A stretch of DNA of 36,637 nt. Source: a bacterium. Its GTDB lineage: Bacteria; Zixibacteria; MSB-5A5; GN15; FEB-12. Location of the stretch: assembly GCA_030605565.1 (NCBI GenBank), contig JAUWIB010000125.1, positions 1-36,637 of the forward strand, in the 5' to 3' direction. Below are positions 1 through 8,507 of the stretch, one piece after another. Positions within the stretch are counted from its first letter, which is position 1. The number at the start of each line of letters is the position of its first letter. The position numbers and the translations under genes are program-made. The notes beneath the pieces were generated by a model, which had not been told where the DNA came from, ran no database searches, and was given only the letters and a program-made list of their open reading frames with translations.

Positions 1-1744
1 GCGGTTGGCAGCATCCGGCGAATCGGAACATCATGTCGGACATGCCATGCACGCGGATGCCTTTGGAACCCCGCAGGCGATCAATTACCTTCCCTACCAG
101 CCCGGCCTTCGGCTTCTCCTTCTCCGGCTTGATCAGATTGACCAACGGCGCCCGACTCAGGGAGCCGTTGCCGATCGCGGCAAGCAGGTCCAGCACCGAC
201 TTCTTGCCCAGCTTCTCTGCGTATCCCTGCAACTCGTCATCCGGCGGCATTTTCAGCCGCAGTTCCTTGAGCTTGCGTGTGATTAACTCGCGTCCCAGCG
301 TCACCGATTGTTCGAACCCGGCCTGGTTGAGCCAGCGACGAATCTTGGCGCGCGCCGTCGAAGTCTTGACCAGTTTCAGCCAGTCGTGTGACGGGCTGCG
401 GCGGGCGTTGGTGATAATCTCGACGGTGTCGCCGGACTTAAGTGGAGTAGACAACGGTTGCAGGCGATTGTTGATCTTGGCGCCGGCGCAGTGGATACCT
501 ACCTCGGTGTGAATCTGAAAGGCGAAATCAAGAGGGGTGGATCCCTTGAGAAGATGGATCAGTTTCTGCTGCGGCGTGAAGACGAAGATATCCTCGGAGT
601 ACAAGTCAATCTTCAGGTACTCCAGGAAATCGGATGGGTTAGTCATGTCCTTCTGCCACTCGAGCACGTCGCGCAGCCAGATCATCTGCCGATCAGACTT
701 CGACATTTGCTGACGGCCTTCCTTGTACAGCCAGTGTGCGGCGATGCCGTTCTCCGCTACATGGTGCATCTGGTGTGTCCGAATCTGTATCTCCACCGGT
801 CGATTGTCCGGTCCGAACACGGTGGTGTGCAGAGATCGGTAACCGTTCGGTTTGGGGTTGGCAATGTAATCATGGAAACGGTCCGGAACCGGTTTCCACA
901 TCGAGTGCAGGATACCCATAGTGTGATAACAGTCGCGCTCAGTATCGGCGATAATCCGAATTGCAAACAGATCGTAGATTTCCTCGTACGGAACCTCCCT
1001 TATCCTGATCTTGCGGTAGACGGAATCGAGGTGTTTGGCGCGCCCATTGACTTCGGCCCGGATACCGTTGCGTGTCAGTTCTTCGGAGATAGGAGCCACC
1101 AGTTGAGCGATATAACGTTCCCGTTGTTCGCGAGTTTCCCTGATCCGTTGCTTTAGCTCGCTGTAAACGTCCGGCTCAAGGAATCTCAGCGAAAGATCCT
1201 CCAGTTCCATCTTGACCCGGTTGATACCGAAACGGTGCGCCAGAGGACAGTAGACGTCGCGCGTTTCCTGAGCGATACGCTTTCGACGTTCCGGCGAGAG
1301 AGGTTCTAGCGTGCGCATGTTGTGTAGTCGATCAGCCAGCTTGATCAGGATGACCCGAATGTCGCGGGCCATGGTCAACAGCATCTTGCGAAAATAGTCG
1401 ACCTGTTGTTCTTCGCGTGAGGAGAACTGAATTCCGGACAATTTGGTAACACCGTCGACCAGTTCCGCTACTTCATCACCGAACTCGCGACGAAGCTGTT
1501 CAATCGTCGTGTCGGTGTCCTCCACCACGTCGTGAAGCAGTCCGGCGGCCAGGGTGGTCGAGTCCATGTGTTGCTCGGCCAGGATAAACGCTACTTCGAG
1601 ACAGTGCTCGACATACGGTTCACTCGATGAGCGCGTCTGGCCGGCGTGAACGCGGTCGCTGAACTCGTAGGCCCTGCGGATCAACTCAATGTCGACGTTG
1701 GCGTTGAACGATTCGATCTGGATGATAAATTCGGCCAGATTCAT
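1..1744 (-). CDS. rel: Bifunctional (p)ppGpp synthetase/hydrolase, RelA/SpoT family (3' end cut by window edge)
   Basis: Makes and degrades the stringent-response alarmone (p)ppGpp in the cytoplasm. The first 581 codons are present. Translation from ATG at 1744 shows the HD hydrolase domain (about residues 20-180) with QTRSSSEPYVEH, the HDVVEDT metal motif and KLADRLHNM; the nucleotidyltransferase domain (about 210-350) with EEIYDLFAIRII and RFHDYIANPKPNGYRSLHT; a TGS domain (about 375-440) with VFTPQ and PLDFAFQIHTEVG; and the start of the C-terminal zinc-finger region (FRFAGCCQP) running off the edge. Residues expected for hydrolase activity look intact. The RxKD motif that marks bifunctional Rel enzymes reads RFHD here (residues 289-292), with Lys replaced by His; family knowledge says EXDD would mark synthetase-only RelA. 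Only 16 nt separate it from the upstream glycosyltransferase, so it is probably the last gene of that operon. The ribosome binding site is weak (CGGA just before ATG). Confidence 0.96.
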   Translation of the reverse strand, partial: MNLAEFIIQIESFNANVDIELIRRAYEFSDRVHAGQTRSSSEPYVEHCLEVAFILAEQHMDSTTLAAGLLHDVVEDTDTTIEQLRREFGDEVAELVDGVTKLSGIQFSSREEQQVDYFRKMLLTMARDIRVILIKLADRLHNMRTLEPLSPERRKRIAQETRDVYCPLAHRFGINRVKMELEDLSLRFLEPDVYSELKQRIRETREQRERYIAQLVAPISEELTRNGIRAEVNGRAKHLDSVYRKIRIREVPYEEIYDLFAIRIIADTERDCYHTMGILHSMWKPVPDRFHDYIANPKPNGYRSLHTTVFGPDNRPVEIQIRTHQMHHVAENGIAAHWLYKEGRQQMSKSDRQMIWLRDVLEWQKDMTNPSDFLEYLKIDLYSEDIFVFTPQQKLIHLLKGSTPLDFAFQIHTEVGIHCAGAKINNRLQPLSTPLKSGDTVEIITNARRSPSHDWLKLVKTSTARAKIRRWLNQAGFEQSVTLGRELITRKLKELRLKMPPDDELQGYAEKLGKKSVLDLLAAIGNGSLSRAPLVNLIKPEKEKPKAGLVGKVIDRLRGSKGIRVHGMSDMMFRFAGCCQP

Positions 1745-1760
1745 TCCGCTGGTTTTCTCG

Positions 1761-2798
1761 TTAGTTCGCCTGGTTAAATAGTTGTGCAACTTCCGATGCT
1801 ACCTTCTCTACTGTTATCGTCAACATACATACACACTCATTAGGCGGACACCGACATTCTTTTGAGGCCGGAACCAGCACCCGGTCGTGCCGACCCAGCG
1901 GACCCCACCGGGCCGGCGACATGACCGCCTTGCCGGGATACAATCCCACCACCTTGGTGCCTACCGCCGTTGCCAGATGCAGTGGTCCGGTGGAGTTGGC
2001 GACCACAACGTCAGCCAGCGACAACGCCGCCGCCAGGGTTCTCAGATCGGTGTCACCGGTAATATGGCGCACCTTCAGGCCAAGTTCACGAGACTGTTGA
2101 TCGATGGTCTCACCCTCTTTTTCCGAACCGGAGATCACCACCTGCATGTTACTTTGCTCCAGAGCATTGTATAGATGCAAAAAACGATCGAGCGGCCAGC
2201 GTTCGGCCGATCCTCCCGATCCGGGATGCAGCACCACGAACCGGCCCTCGACACCGGCTTCCTTCAGGATGCGGCGGGCGTGAGTGAGCTCCTTCTCTCG
2301 GGGGTAGACAATCGGTACCCGGGCGGTCTCGCCATCGTGGAAGAACTTCAGGAAATCAAGGTTGTATTCACATTCGTGCTTCTTGTTGGACTTGCGACTG
2401 TGGATCAGACGATGGTTGAAGAACACCGAATGAAACCGACCGGCTGTTCCGATGCGGTGAGGGATCTCCGCCTTGTGAAAAAGCTGACAGACGTGACGGT
2501 CAGGATAGAGAGCGATGACCACCTGGTACTTGGCTTGTTTGATCTTCTGCAGCAAGTCCTTCTTGTACAGACGGTCGATGGTTAACTGCTCGTTGAGTAC
2601 GCGCACGATACCGTCGATGCGACTGTTGTTCTCCAGGATCGGTGATGCGTACAGTGAGGCCAGGACCTCGATGTGACACTCCGGATAGCGGCACTTAAGG
2701 GTCTCGACAAACGGCAGCGCCAGAATCAGATCGCCCAGACGGTCGCTGCGACTGACGAGAATGCGATCCCCCGGTTTGAGGTCGAGCGGTTTGGTCAT
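1761..2798 (-). CDS. Family 9 glycosyltransferase, ADP-heptose:LPS heptosyltransferase-like
   Basis: Probably transfers a heptose or similar sugar to the inner core of lipopolysaccharide at the cytoplasmic face of the inner membrane. The 345-residue length is normal for WaaF/WaaC/WaaQ-type enzymes. The N-terminal half opens with ILVSRSDRLGDLILALPFV, the usual GT9 start. The nucleotide-binding half carries FVVLHPGSGGSAERWPLDRF (about residues 187-206) and VVVANSTGPLHLATAVGTK, where the common T/D-D-S/T-G-P-x-H-L-A reads NSTGPLHLA. The end has a Cys-rich CRCPPNECVCM segment, matching the C-x-x-x-x-C-M pattern of heptosyltransferases. It starts inside the stop codon of the upstream GT2 gene (ATGA overlap), so the two are translationally coupled. 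The exact sugar and acceptor cannot be read from sequence. Confidence 0.9.
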   Translation of the reverse strand: MTKPLDLKPGDRILVSRSDRLGDLILALPFVETLKCRYPECHIEVLASLYASPILENNSRIDGIVRVLNEQLTIDRLYKKDLLQKIKQAKYQVVIALYPDRHVCQLFHKAEIPHRIGTAGRFHSVFFNHRLIHSRKSNKKHECEYNLDFLKFFHDGETARVPIVYPREKELTHARRILKEAGVEGRFVVLHPGSGGSAERWPLDRFLHLYNALEQSNMQVVISGSEKEGETIDQQSRELGLKVRHITGDTDLRTLAAALSLADVVVANSTGPLHLATAVGTKVVGLYPGKAVMSPARWGPLGRHDRVLVPASKECRCPPNECVCMLTITVEKVASEVAQLFNQAN

Positions 2799-3568
2799 GT
2801 CGTGTCGGTCTTTCTCATGGTCTGCTTCCGTTGCAGATCTCTTAACTTGGCGTACTTTACCAGGACAGCAACCGCAGAAAGCACCGAGATCAAGAGACCT
2901 TCCAGGCCGTCGCGGAATCCCTGCCTTGATATGAAGTGACTAATAAACGATACCGGCGGGCGGATGACAAGATCAAACCAGCCGGCCCGTCTGCCGTTTT
3001 CAAAAGCCTGCTGAGCTCCCAAAGTGGTGTATCGATTCGACTTCGTCAGATAGTGCTCTAGCGTCGGGTAGCTATAGTGCCGCAGGTCCGACTCCAGGTG
3101 TCCGATGTCGCCGTCGAGAATAACTCGTTCGTGTACCGGCGCGTCGTTGAAGTTGCCGTATGCTTTCAAGAACATTCGAAGGACGCGGTCAGGATACCAG
3201 CCGCAATGACGGATCCATCGTCCCAGGAAATTCGTCAGGCGCGGCATGTCGAAACCGTGTCGGTTGGTTCCTATGGAAAGCACCTCCCGAATTTCCCGGG
3301 CCAATTCACCGGTGACGACTTCGTCGGCATCGACCGAGAGTATCCAGCGGCTTATGGCTCGGTCGACACCAAAGGCCTTGGCCGGTCCGAACCCGGTCCA
3401 GACCGTCTCGTACACGACGCCGCCGACTTCGGTAGCTATCTGGCGCGTATCATCTTCCGAACCACTGTCGACGACGATTATCTCATCTACCCAGTCAAGG
3501 GACTGCAGGCACCGACCGATATTGGCCTCTTCGTTCTTAGTGATTATTACCGCCGAGATCGTGTCCAT
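2795..3568 (-). CDS. Family 2 glycosyltransferase, WaaE/KdtX-like
   Basis: A GT-A fold, nucleotide-sugar-dependent glycosyltransferase likely adding a hexose to the LPS core. It begins ISAVIITKNEEANIGRCLQS, continues with IIVVDSGSEDDT, and has the metal-binding DxD as ILSVDADE near residue 98. The R-x-L-R-x-F and HERV segments after it (VLRMFLKAYGNF, APVHERVIL) and the HYSY...YLTKSNRYTT motif are typical of the WaaE/beta-1,4-glucosyltransferase group. A C-terminal hydrophobic stretch (about 190-235) suggests membrane association, also usual for this group. I chose the second of two tandem start codons (ATG at 3568 rather than GTG at 3571) because AAGG lies 5 nt before it. The gene overlaps the next GT9 by ATGA and follows the upstream GT9 by about 60 nt. 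Confidence 0.88.
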   Translation of the reverse strand: MDTISAVIITKNEEANIGRCLQSLDWVDEIIVVDSGSEDDTRQIATEVGGVVYETVWTGFGPAKAFGVDRAISRWILSVDADEVVTGELAREIREVLSIGTNRHGFDMPRLTNFLGRWIRHCGWYPDRVLRMFLKAYGNFNDAPVHERVILDGDIGHLESDLRHYSYPTLEHYLTKSNRYTTLGAQQAFENGRRAGWFDLVIRPPVSFISHFISRQGFRDGLEGLLISVLSAVAVLVKYAKLRDLQRKQTMRKTDTT

Positions 3569-3629
3569 CACAACCTTAACCTTATCGTTCTGCCTTCACT
3601 GTCCGGTCGGTCATTGCACCTGTCCTCTT

Positions 3630-4766
3630 CTAAAGCGTCGACGATGATGTCTCAGCGTCCTTCGAGCTGACGCTCGCCATGACTTCGCGGAATTCGTCGA
3701 CGACTTGCTGCGCTTCGATGTCGTGCAGATGGCCCTCGTGCGACGACACAACCGAGCCGCATTGCTGTCGGTACGGTTTCCAGGAATGGTAGTTGCGCAT
3801 GTGACCGCAGTACAGTCCGACGACCGGGATTTTCATCAGTCGTGCGATATGGATCAGCGATGTGTCGGGACTGACGAACATATCCACATGATTGATTACC
3901 GCCGCAGCGTCGAGCAGCGACAACCCCTCGGGAACCAGGAACGCTGTTCCTTCGCGACCTTGAAGGAGTTGCCGACCACGTTCACGATCTTCCCCGGTAC
4001 AGATTATGATGAAGCGCGCCATTGGCAGGTGGCGAGCGATACCGTCGAGCACTGCAGCGTATTTCGAAATCACCAGTGTACGCGTCGGACTGCCGGCAGA
4101 GATATTGAGACCCACGCAAAACTTTCCGCTCACACCAATTGACTTGACGAAAGTCGCCGCTTTAGCCTGGGACTCTTCGGGCATGTGAACGGGGGAAAAC
4201 GGGTCGATTGTCGCCGGACTCAGGCCGAACAGGTTGAAGATCAGCAGTCCGTTGTCGACATTGTGCTCCTGCCCGTCACGTTGATAAGGTTCGCAGTAGT
4301 CGTAGAACCGTCTGAGATCCTGCTTGCGGGAGGCGGCGGTGATCGAACCGTTGCCGATCAGTTTGGTCAGCAGCAGCCCGGTCACCGAGTCGAGACAGAT
4401 GGCATCAAAGACTATATCGAAACGCTTAGCCTTGAGGCGACGAACCAGCGGCAGATCATCAAGGATGTTCTTGCGATAAATATGTACAGCGTCGAAGACG
4501 GGATCGTTTTCAACCAACTGTTTGTTCAGCGGTGACGCCAGAATCTCGATCCGCAATCCGGGGAACTCCCTCTTGAGAGCGTGAGTTGCAGGAATGATCG
4601 ATATCATGTCTCCCAGCTTGTCGGGACGAAGGATCAGAATCGATCGTACCTTTTCCGCCTGCACCGGGTAGTGCGAGGGATCTCCCTTCTTGAAGAAAAG
4701 GCGAAAGAGGGGGTGCAGAAATCGCTTGAACGCCTTCTCTGTTGTTTTGACGCCACGTGAGGGCAC
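3630..4766 (-). CDS. Family 9 glycosyltransferase, heptosyltransferase-like (second copy)
   Basis: Second GT9 enzyme of the LPS-type operon, 378 residues. After a basic N-terminal segment (about residues 1-40) it has the GT9 opening SILILRPDKLGDMISIIPA, followed by IEILASPLNKQLVENDPVFD. The nucleotide-binding domain shows GLNISAGSPTRTL and then MFVSPDTSLIHIARLMKIPV, where DTSLIHIA stands for the heptosyltransferase D-x-G-P-x-H-L-A motif. It starts with GTG at 4766, overlapping the stop of the upstream exporter gene by one base (TAGTG), with GAAGG 7 nt before the start. The catalytic-region glycine and proline of the motif are replaced by Ser and Leu, so its donor sugar may differ from heptose. 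It is not closely similar to the other GT9 in this operon. Confidence 0.86.
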   Translation of the reverse strand: MPSRGVKTTEKAFKRFLHPLFRLFFKKGDPSHYPVQAEKVRSILILRPDKLGDMISIIPATHALKREFPGLRIEILASPLNKQLVENDPVFDAVHIYRKNILDDLPLVRRLKAKRFDIVFDAICLDSVTGLLLTKLIGNGSITAASRKQDLRRFYDYCEPYQRDGQEHNVDNGLLIFNLFGLSPATIDPFSPVHMPEESQAKAATFVKSIGVSGKFCVGLNISAGSPTRTLVISKYAAVLDGIARHLPMARFIIICTGEDRERGRQLLQGREGTAFLVPEGLSLLDAAAVINHVDMFVSPDTSLIHIARLMKIPVVGLYCGHMRNYHSWKPYRQQCGSVVSSHEGHLHDIEAQQVVDEFREVMASVSSKDAETSSSTL

Positions 4767-6718
4767 TAAGGTCCCTTCTTAGCTGACGTCGACACCGGCG
4801 GATCGTTTTGTTGCACAGCTTCGCCGTTCTTGAACTGCATCATGTAAAGACGATGGTACAAGCCGCCTGAGTGCAGAAGGTCCTCATGTCGACCCTCTTC
4901 TACGATGCGGCCGTCGTCGATCACCACGATTCTATCAGCATTGACAATGGTCGACAGACGGTGCGCCACCACCAGTGTGGTGCGATTCTTCATGAGGTGG
5001 CTGATCGCTTCCTGGACCAACAGTTCCGACTCGGTGTCCAGTGCCGAGGTGGCCTCATCGAAAATCAAGATCTGTGGGTCCTTCAAAAGGGCGCGTGCAA
5101 TAGCCAGCCGTTGGCGCTGGCCGCCGGACAGCATCACTCCACGGTTGCCCACCAGCGTATCGTAATCGTTCTCGAATTCACGGATGAACCGATCGGCGTT
5201 GGCCATGCGAGCGGCATGCACCACCGCTTCACGCGAAACATCATGAAGACCATAGGCGATATTGTTGTAGATGGTGTCGTTGAAGAGAAACGTTTCCTGC
5301 GTGACGATTCCCATCAAGCCGCGCAGCGAGGCCAGCGAGACAGCGGTTATGTGGATTCCATCTATTGTAATGGAACCGGCTTGCGGATCGTAGAAGCGCG
5401 GCAGCAGATCCAAAAGTGTCGACTTCCCGGCGCCTGAGGGTCCGACGATTGCCACCACTTCGCCGAAGCGTACTTTGAAGGATACATCCTTCAGGATCAT
5501 TTCACCCGAGTTGTAGCTGAAATCGACCTTGTCGTAGCGGATGCAGTCGGTGAAACGATCTAATCTTCGTGACTGGGGGGGGTCGACGATTTTCTCGTCG
5601 GCATCAAGAACCCTGAAAACGCGCTCGGCCGCTGCCAGCCCCTCCTGTAGCTTGATATGGATCTGACTGAGCGACTTGACCGGTTTGATCATCGCGAACA
5701 TGGCTACGACGAAGGTCATGAAATCGCCCGCGTCAAGCTCGCCGGTACCGGCGATAATGCGCGCCCCGGCATACAGCAGAATGACCACACCGGCAAAACT
5801 GATGAGCACGTCGTTGATGGGCGAGGAGAGGTGTCGGATACGAGTCATGCGCAGGAGGGATCGGAAGTAGTTGGTAGTGGTCTTGATAAACTTTTCGGTC
5901 TCGAACTTCTCCATCGAGAAAGCCTTGACGATCCGGGTATTATTGACTGCCTCCTCCAGGACGGAGTTGACGTCGGCCATTCGTTGCTGCGAGCGCTCCG
6001 AATGCCGCCTGAGGGTTTTGCCTATGAACCAAATAAAACCGAAGACCACCGGAAGTACAACCATAGCCAGAAGTGTCAGTTTCCAACTGAGGATAATCAG
6101 GAATGAGAAAAACGTCAGGGCCAGTATCGTGTCGGCCACCAGGTGGTTGAAGCCGAGGTCGATTGATTCATTGAGCACGACCACGTCGTTGGTGACACGC
6201 GAAATAATCTGACCGGTGCGACGGCGGTGAAAATAGTCGAGCGAGAGTCGTTGGTATTTCTCAAAGAGACGATCACGCAGCGAACGGATCACCGACTGTT
6301 GCACAAAGGCCATGAAGAACCCCTGCAAGTACATGAACAGATTCTTGCCGATGGCAATCAGCATGATCAGCCAGCAAAAGTTGATGAGCGTGTCCTGCCG
6401 GGTTTCGGCCTCGACCAGATCGTGCACCCAGTTCTTCATCGAATCGCGCACGGCGTCGATGCCGCTGCTCACTTCGGTGACCAAACCGTCGGCTGCGGAC
6501 GATTCCGTTGAGCCCGGGTTTGGTGTTGCGTGAACTGCGGTTGGCTCCGGCTCCATCGACAGAGGCGCCTCCACCTGAAACAGGGTCATCAGGAGAGGCC
6601 CCGCCATCCAGACCATCATACCGGACAGCAAGGCGTGCAAGGCCGCCGACGTTGAGGCTGTGACCAGTTGCCTGAGGTACGGCCGCAGAATCGAAAATGT
6701 CCGTCGATACAAATTCAC
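4766..6718 (-). CDS. msbA: MsbA-like ABC exporter (fused membrane and ATPase domains)
   Basis: Half-size ABC exporter, 650 residues with the chosen start, that as a homodimer would flip lipid A-core across the inner membrane. The N-terminal half has six membrane segments. The ATPase half has Walker A GPSGAGKST (about residue 425), Q-loop VTQETFLFND, signature LSGGQRQRLAIARAL (about 530), Walker B ILIFDEATSALD and H-loop VVAHRLSTI (about 588). An acidic, low-complexity insert of about 70 residues lies between membrane segments 1 and 2, much longer than in E. coli MsbA. I place the start at GTG 6718, which has GGAG 7 nt before it; an in-frame GTG at 6757 falls inside the predicted -10 box and lacks a ribosome binding site. 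Neighbouring LPS-core transferases support the lipid-flipping role; a general multidrug exporter is the alternative. Confidence 0.88.
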   Translation of the reverse strand: MNLYRRTFSILRPYLRQLVTASTSAALHALLSGMMVWMAGPLLMTLFQVEAPLSMEPEPTAVHATPNPGSTESSAADGLVTEVSSGIDAVRDSMKNWVHDLVEAETRQDTLINFCWLIMLIAIGKNLFMYLQGFFMAFVQQSVIRSLRDRLFEKYQRLSLDYFHRRRTGQIISRVTNDVVVLNESIDLGFNHLVADTILALTFFSFLIILSWKLTLLAMVVLPVVFGFIWFIGKTLRRHSERSQQRMADVNSVLEEAVNNTRIVKAFSMEKFETEKFIKTTTNYFRSLLRMTRIRHLSSPINDVLISFAGVVILLYAGARIIAGTGELDAGDFMTFVVAMFAMIKPVKSLSQIHIKLQEGLAAAERVFRVLDADEKIVDPPQSRRLDRFTDCIRYDKVDFSYNSGEMILKDVSFKVRFGEVVAIVGPSGAGKSTLLDLLPRFYDPQAGSITIDGIHITAVSLASLRGLMGIVTQETFLFNDTIYNNIAYGLHDVSREAVVHAARMANADRFIREFENDYDTLVGNRGVMLSGGQRQRLAIARALLKDPQILIFDEATSALDTESELLVQEAISHLMKNRTTLVVAHRLSTIVNADRIVVIDDGRIVEEGRHEDLLHSGGLYHRLYMMQFKNGEAVQQNDPPVSTSAKKGP

Positions 6719-6745
6719 ATCCGAACTCCAAATCAAGTACAAACT

Positions 6746-6776
6746 ATAATATGCCACATTCGCAGGGTTAAGTCAA
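6746..6776 (-). promoter_or_regulatory. Candidate sigma70-type promoter for the msbA-GT9-GT2-GT9-rel operon
   Basis: On the minus strand, TTGACT (6776-6771) is followed after 19 nt by TATTAT (6751-6746), 5 of 6 matches each to the -35 and -10 consensus. The spacing is 2 nt over the optimum. A transcript starting about 7 nt downstream would leave a leader of roughly 20 nt before the GTG at 6718. It sits in the only gap (78 nt) between the lipoprotein gene and this operon. Confidence 0.42.
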
Positions 6777-6796
6777 CTCGTATAAGTGAAGACAAG

Positions 6797-7480
6797 TCAG
6801 GGGGTTATGCGGGTCACGTCGGGTCCTGCGCCGAGGTCGAACTTTTTGCGATCAACTTTAGTCGAAGCCTTATGCGCGCGCCGCTTGGCGGTGAAGGACA
6901 CCTTCTCGCCATCCTCAAAGCGGACTTCACGCAGGCGCCAACCTGTTTTGCGGTGATCGTACTCCAACTCCAGTTGCCAGGCGCAGTCGGTCCAGGTCAG
7001 GGTAAAGTGGGGACGCTTGCGGTCGCTATCATCGCGGCGAACGATCAAACCGGTTCCGAGGTCCTGCTCTTTCGGCAGCGTTCTCAAGAGAGATGGGAAA
7101 TCCAGTTCTGTGATAGCATGAGTGCAACTCGAACTGAACAGCAGGTCGTGCACCGCTTCGTGCAGGTACTCATTACGTGTCGGGAAGTAAACCTCGATGG
7201 AGTCGGCGGTCAGAAGACCTTTCAGGGCGCCTTTGCCCAGGTATCCCCGACCACCCATGGCGACTACCGTGTCGGTCTGATACAGGTGCAGCCGGAACGA
7301 GGTCGGTTTGCCGTCACGTCGAATCCTGGCGTCGAAAAGGTACGCCTCGACCTGAACTTTCTTACCGGGTCCTGATGCTCGGTATTCATCGGCCGAAGGC
7401 TCAGCGCCAAACTTCGGACCGCAGCTGGCGATAGCAACCAACACGGCGGCAAGGGCGAGCGTGGAAGTCGATCGGTTCAT
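6797..7480 (-). CDS. Predicted lipoprotein of unknown function
   Basis: 227-residue protein with a lipoprotein signal: short basic start, hydrophobic stretch LALAAVLVAI and lipobox IASC with the acylated Cys at residue 20. The residue after Cys is Gly, so outer-membrane sorting is plausible. The mature part is rich in beta-strand-like patterns (VQVEAYLFDARIRRDGKPTS, FTLTWTDCAWQLELEYD) that recall the LolA/LolB or DUF4292-type open barrel which binds lipid, but no signature proves it. It has a basic tail (TAKRRAHKASTKVDRKK). The start overlaps the stop of the upstream M50 peptidase gene (ATGA), so the two are coupled. I do not recognise it as a named gene. Confidence 0.85.
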   Translation of the reverse strand: MNRSTSTLALAAVLVAIASCGPKFGAEPSADEYRASGPGKKVQVEAYLFDARIRRDGKPTSFRLHLYQTDTVVAMGGRGYLGKGALKGLLTADSIEVYFPTRNEYLHEAVHDLLFSSSCTHAITELDFPSLLRTLPKEQDLGTGLIVRRDDSDRKRPHFTLTWTDCAWQLELEYDHRKTGWRLREVRFEDGEKVSFTAKRRAHKASTKVDRKKFDLGAGPDVTRITP

Positions 7481-8109
7481 GAAATAGAGACGCCGCTAAA
7501 GAGATAAACAAAGAGCGACACCACCGGTCCCAGGATGTACCAAAAGACCCGTGTGATAATTAACAGCAACAGGATGAACGGCGCGATTCTCTCGAATTGT
7601 ATTATGGTCTCTTCGTATCTGGCCGGAAGGATGTTTCTCAGGATGTGCGAGCCGTCGAGCGGATACATCGGGATCAGGTTGAAGAAGGCCAGCGAGACGT
7701 TTATTATCACTGAAAGGAGGAGGAACTTTACCACCACCAGCGGTATCGGCAGGTCGAGGAACAACACCATCCTGAGGATAATGCCGAAGATCAGGGCCAG
7801 TCCCATGTTCGACAGCGGTCCGGCCGCGGATATCCAGAAGTCGGCAACACGCACGTTGCCGCGAAGATTCATCAGGTTCACCGGCACCGGTTTGGCCCAG
7901 CCAAAGCGGAATTGGGAAAGGAAGAAAACCGCAGTACCCATCAGATCAAGATGAGCTAACGGGTTCAGCGTCAGCCGTCCCATGTCGCGGGCGGTGGTGT
8001 CGCCGAATCTGAGCGCCGTCCAGGCATGAAAGAACTCATGCACGGTCAGCGCAAACAGGATAGTCGGCGCGGCCAGTATTGCTCGCTGTATGAAGTCTTC
8101 ACCAAACAT
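7477..8109 (-). CDS. Site-2 protease family (M50) membrane metallopeptidase
   Basis: Intramembrane zinc metalloprotease of the short, rhomboid-unrelated M50B/YwhC-type, 210 residues. The HExxH zinc motif reads TVHEFFHAW (about residues 23-31), inside the first membrane helix. The second conserved segment NLIPMYPLDGSHIL (about residues 142-155) supplies the Asp zinc ligand, and NPLAHLDLMGT matches the conserved loop of this subgroup. Four or more hydrophobic helices follow. Such proteins are small, lack PDZ domains and have mostly unknown substrates. Coupling to the lipoprotein gene suggests a joint envelope function, which is inference. The ribosome binding site is poor (AAGG about 13 nt before ATG). 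Confidence 0.92.
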   Translation of the reverse strand: MFGEDFIQRAILAAPTILFALTVHEFFHAWTALRFGDTTARDMGRLTLNPLAHLDLMGTAVFFLSQFRFGWAKPVPVNLMNLRGNVRVADFWISAAGPLSNMGLALIFGIILRMVLFLDLPIPLVVVKFLLLSVIINVSLAFFNLIPMYPLDGSHILRNILPARYEETIIQFERIAPFILLLLIITRVFWYILGPVVSLFVYLFSGVSIS

Positions 8110-8263
8110 GTTTTGTCGCCTTATACGTTCGTGGCAATATCTGTTTCATCTACACCGAATACAAGCGCAAAGTTGCAGGGATGTACAGAACCCACATGCC
8201 TTCACCCGTTGGTTCACACGCTCGCCTTCGGCGAACGCAGGATCCTGTAGAACATACAATTGC

Positions 8264-8448
8264 GACACAGCCTGGAAGCGACAGGTGGGTTCTTCAGCTT
8301 CGTAGGTTGGAACCCCTGCCCCGAAGGGGTCGTCCTGAGCGGAGTCGAAGGGCGAGGTTCCGACAACATGTCAAGAACTCAGGGCTCCCGACGCGGGGCT
8401 CTGTTGAGTAATTTGAGAGTCGGAACCCGCAAGGGGGTTCCGACCTAC
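8264..8448 (-). repeat. Dispersed intergenic repeat 'E', long copy
   Basis: Read on the minus strand it begins GTAGGTCGGAACCCCCTTGC and includes a 10-bp perfect hairpin GTCGGAACCC / GGGTTCCGAC (8417-8442). The middle carries the sequence CTTCGACTCCGCTCAGGACG, which is widespread as an intergenic repeat in many bacterial genomes. The same sequence, with about 65 nt missing inside, occurs at 36401-36520 on the plus strand. In both places it lies downstream of the 3' end of a secreted-protein gene and in the same orientation relative to it. Confidence 0.8.
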
Positions 8449-8450
8449 GG

Positions 8451-8507
8451 GTCTGCCCGTTTGAACGACGTATCCAAGGTAACCAAGGGGCAGACGAGGA
8501 CGTCTGC
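8451..8507. repeat. Nested inverted repeat with GACGAGGACGTC core
   Basis: GCAGACG-AGGA-CGTCTGC (8490-8507) is a perfect 7-bp palindrome. An outer pair GTCTGCCC (8451-8458) / GGGCAGAC (8488-8495) overlaps it, so two alternative hairpins compete. The core AGACGAGGACGTC recurs in the 'B' repeats at 12737, 28104 and 30263. Confidence 0.6.

Noticed and set aside
5-1156. Plus-strand reading frames over the first kilobase and a half
   Set aside because: They lie opposite the rel gene, whose domains read clearly on the minus strand; the plus frames have no recognisable motif.
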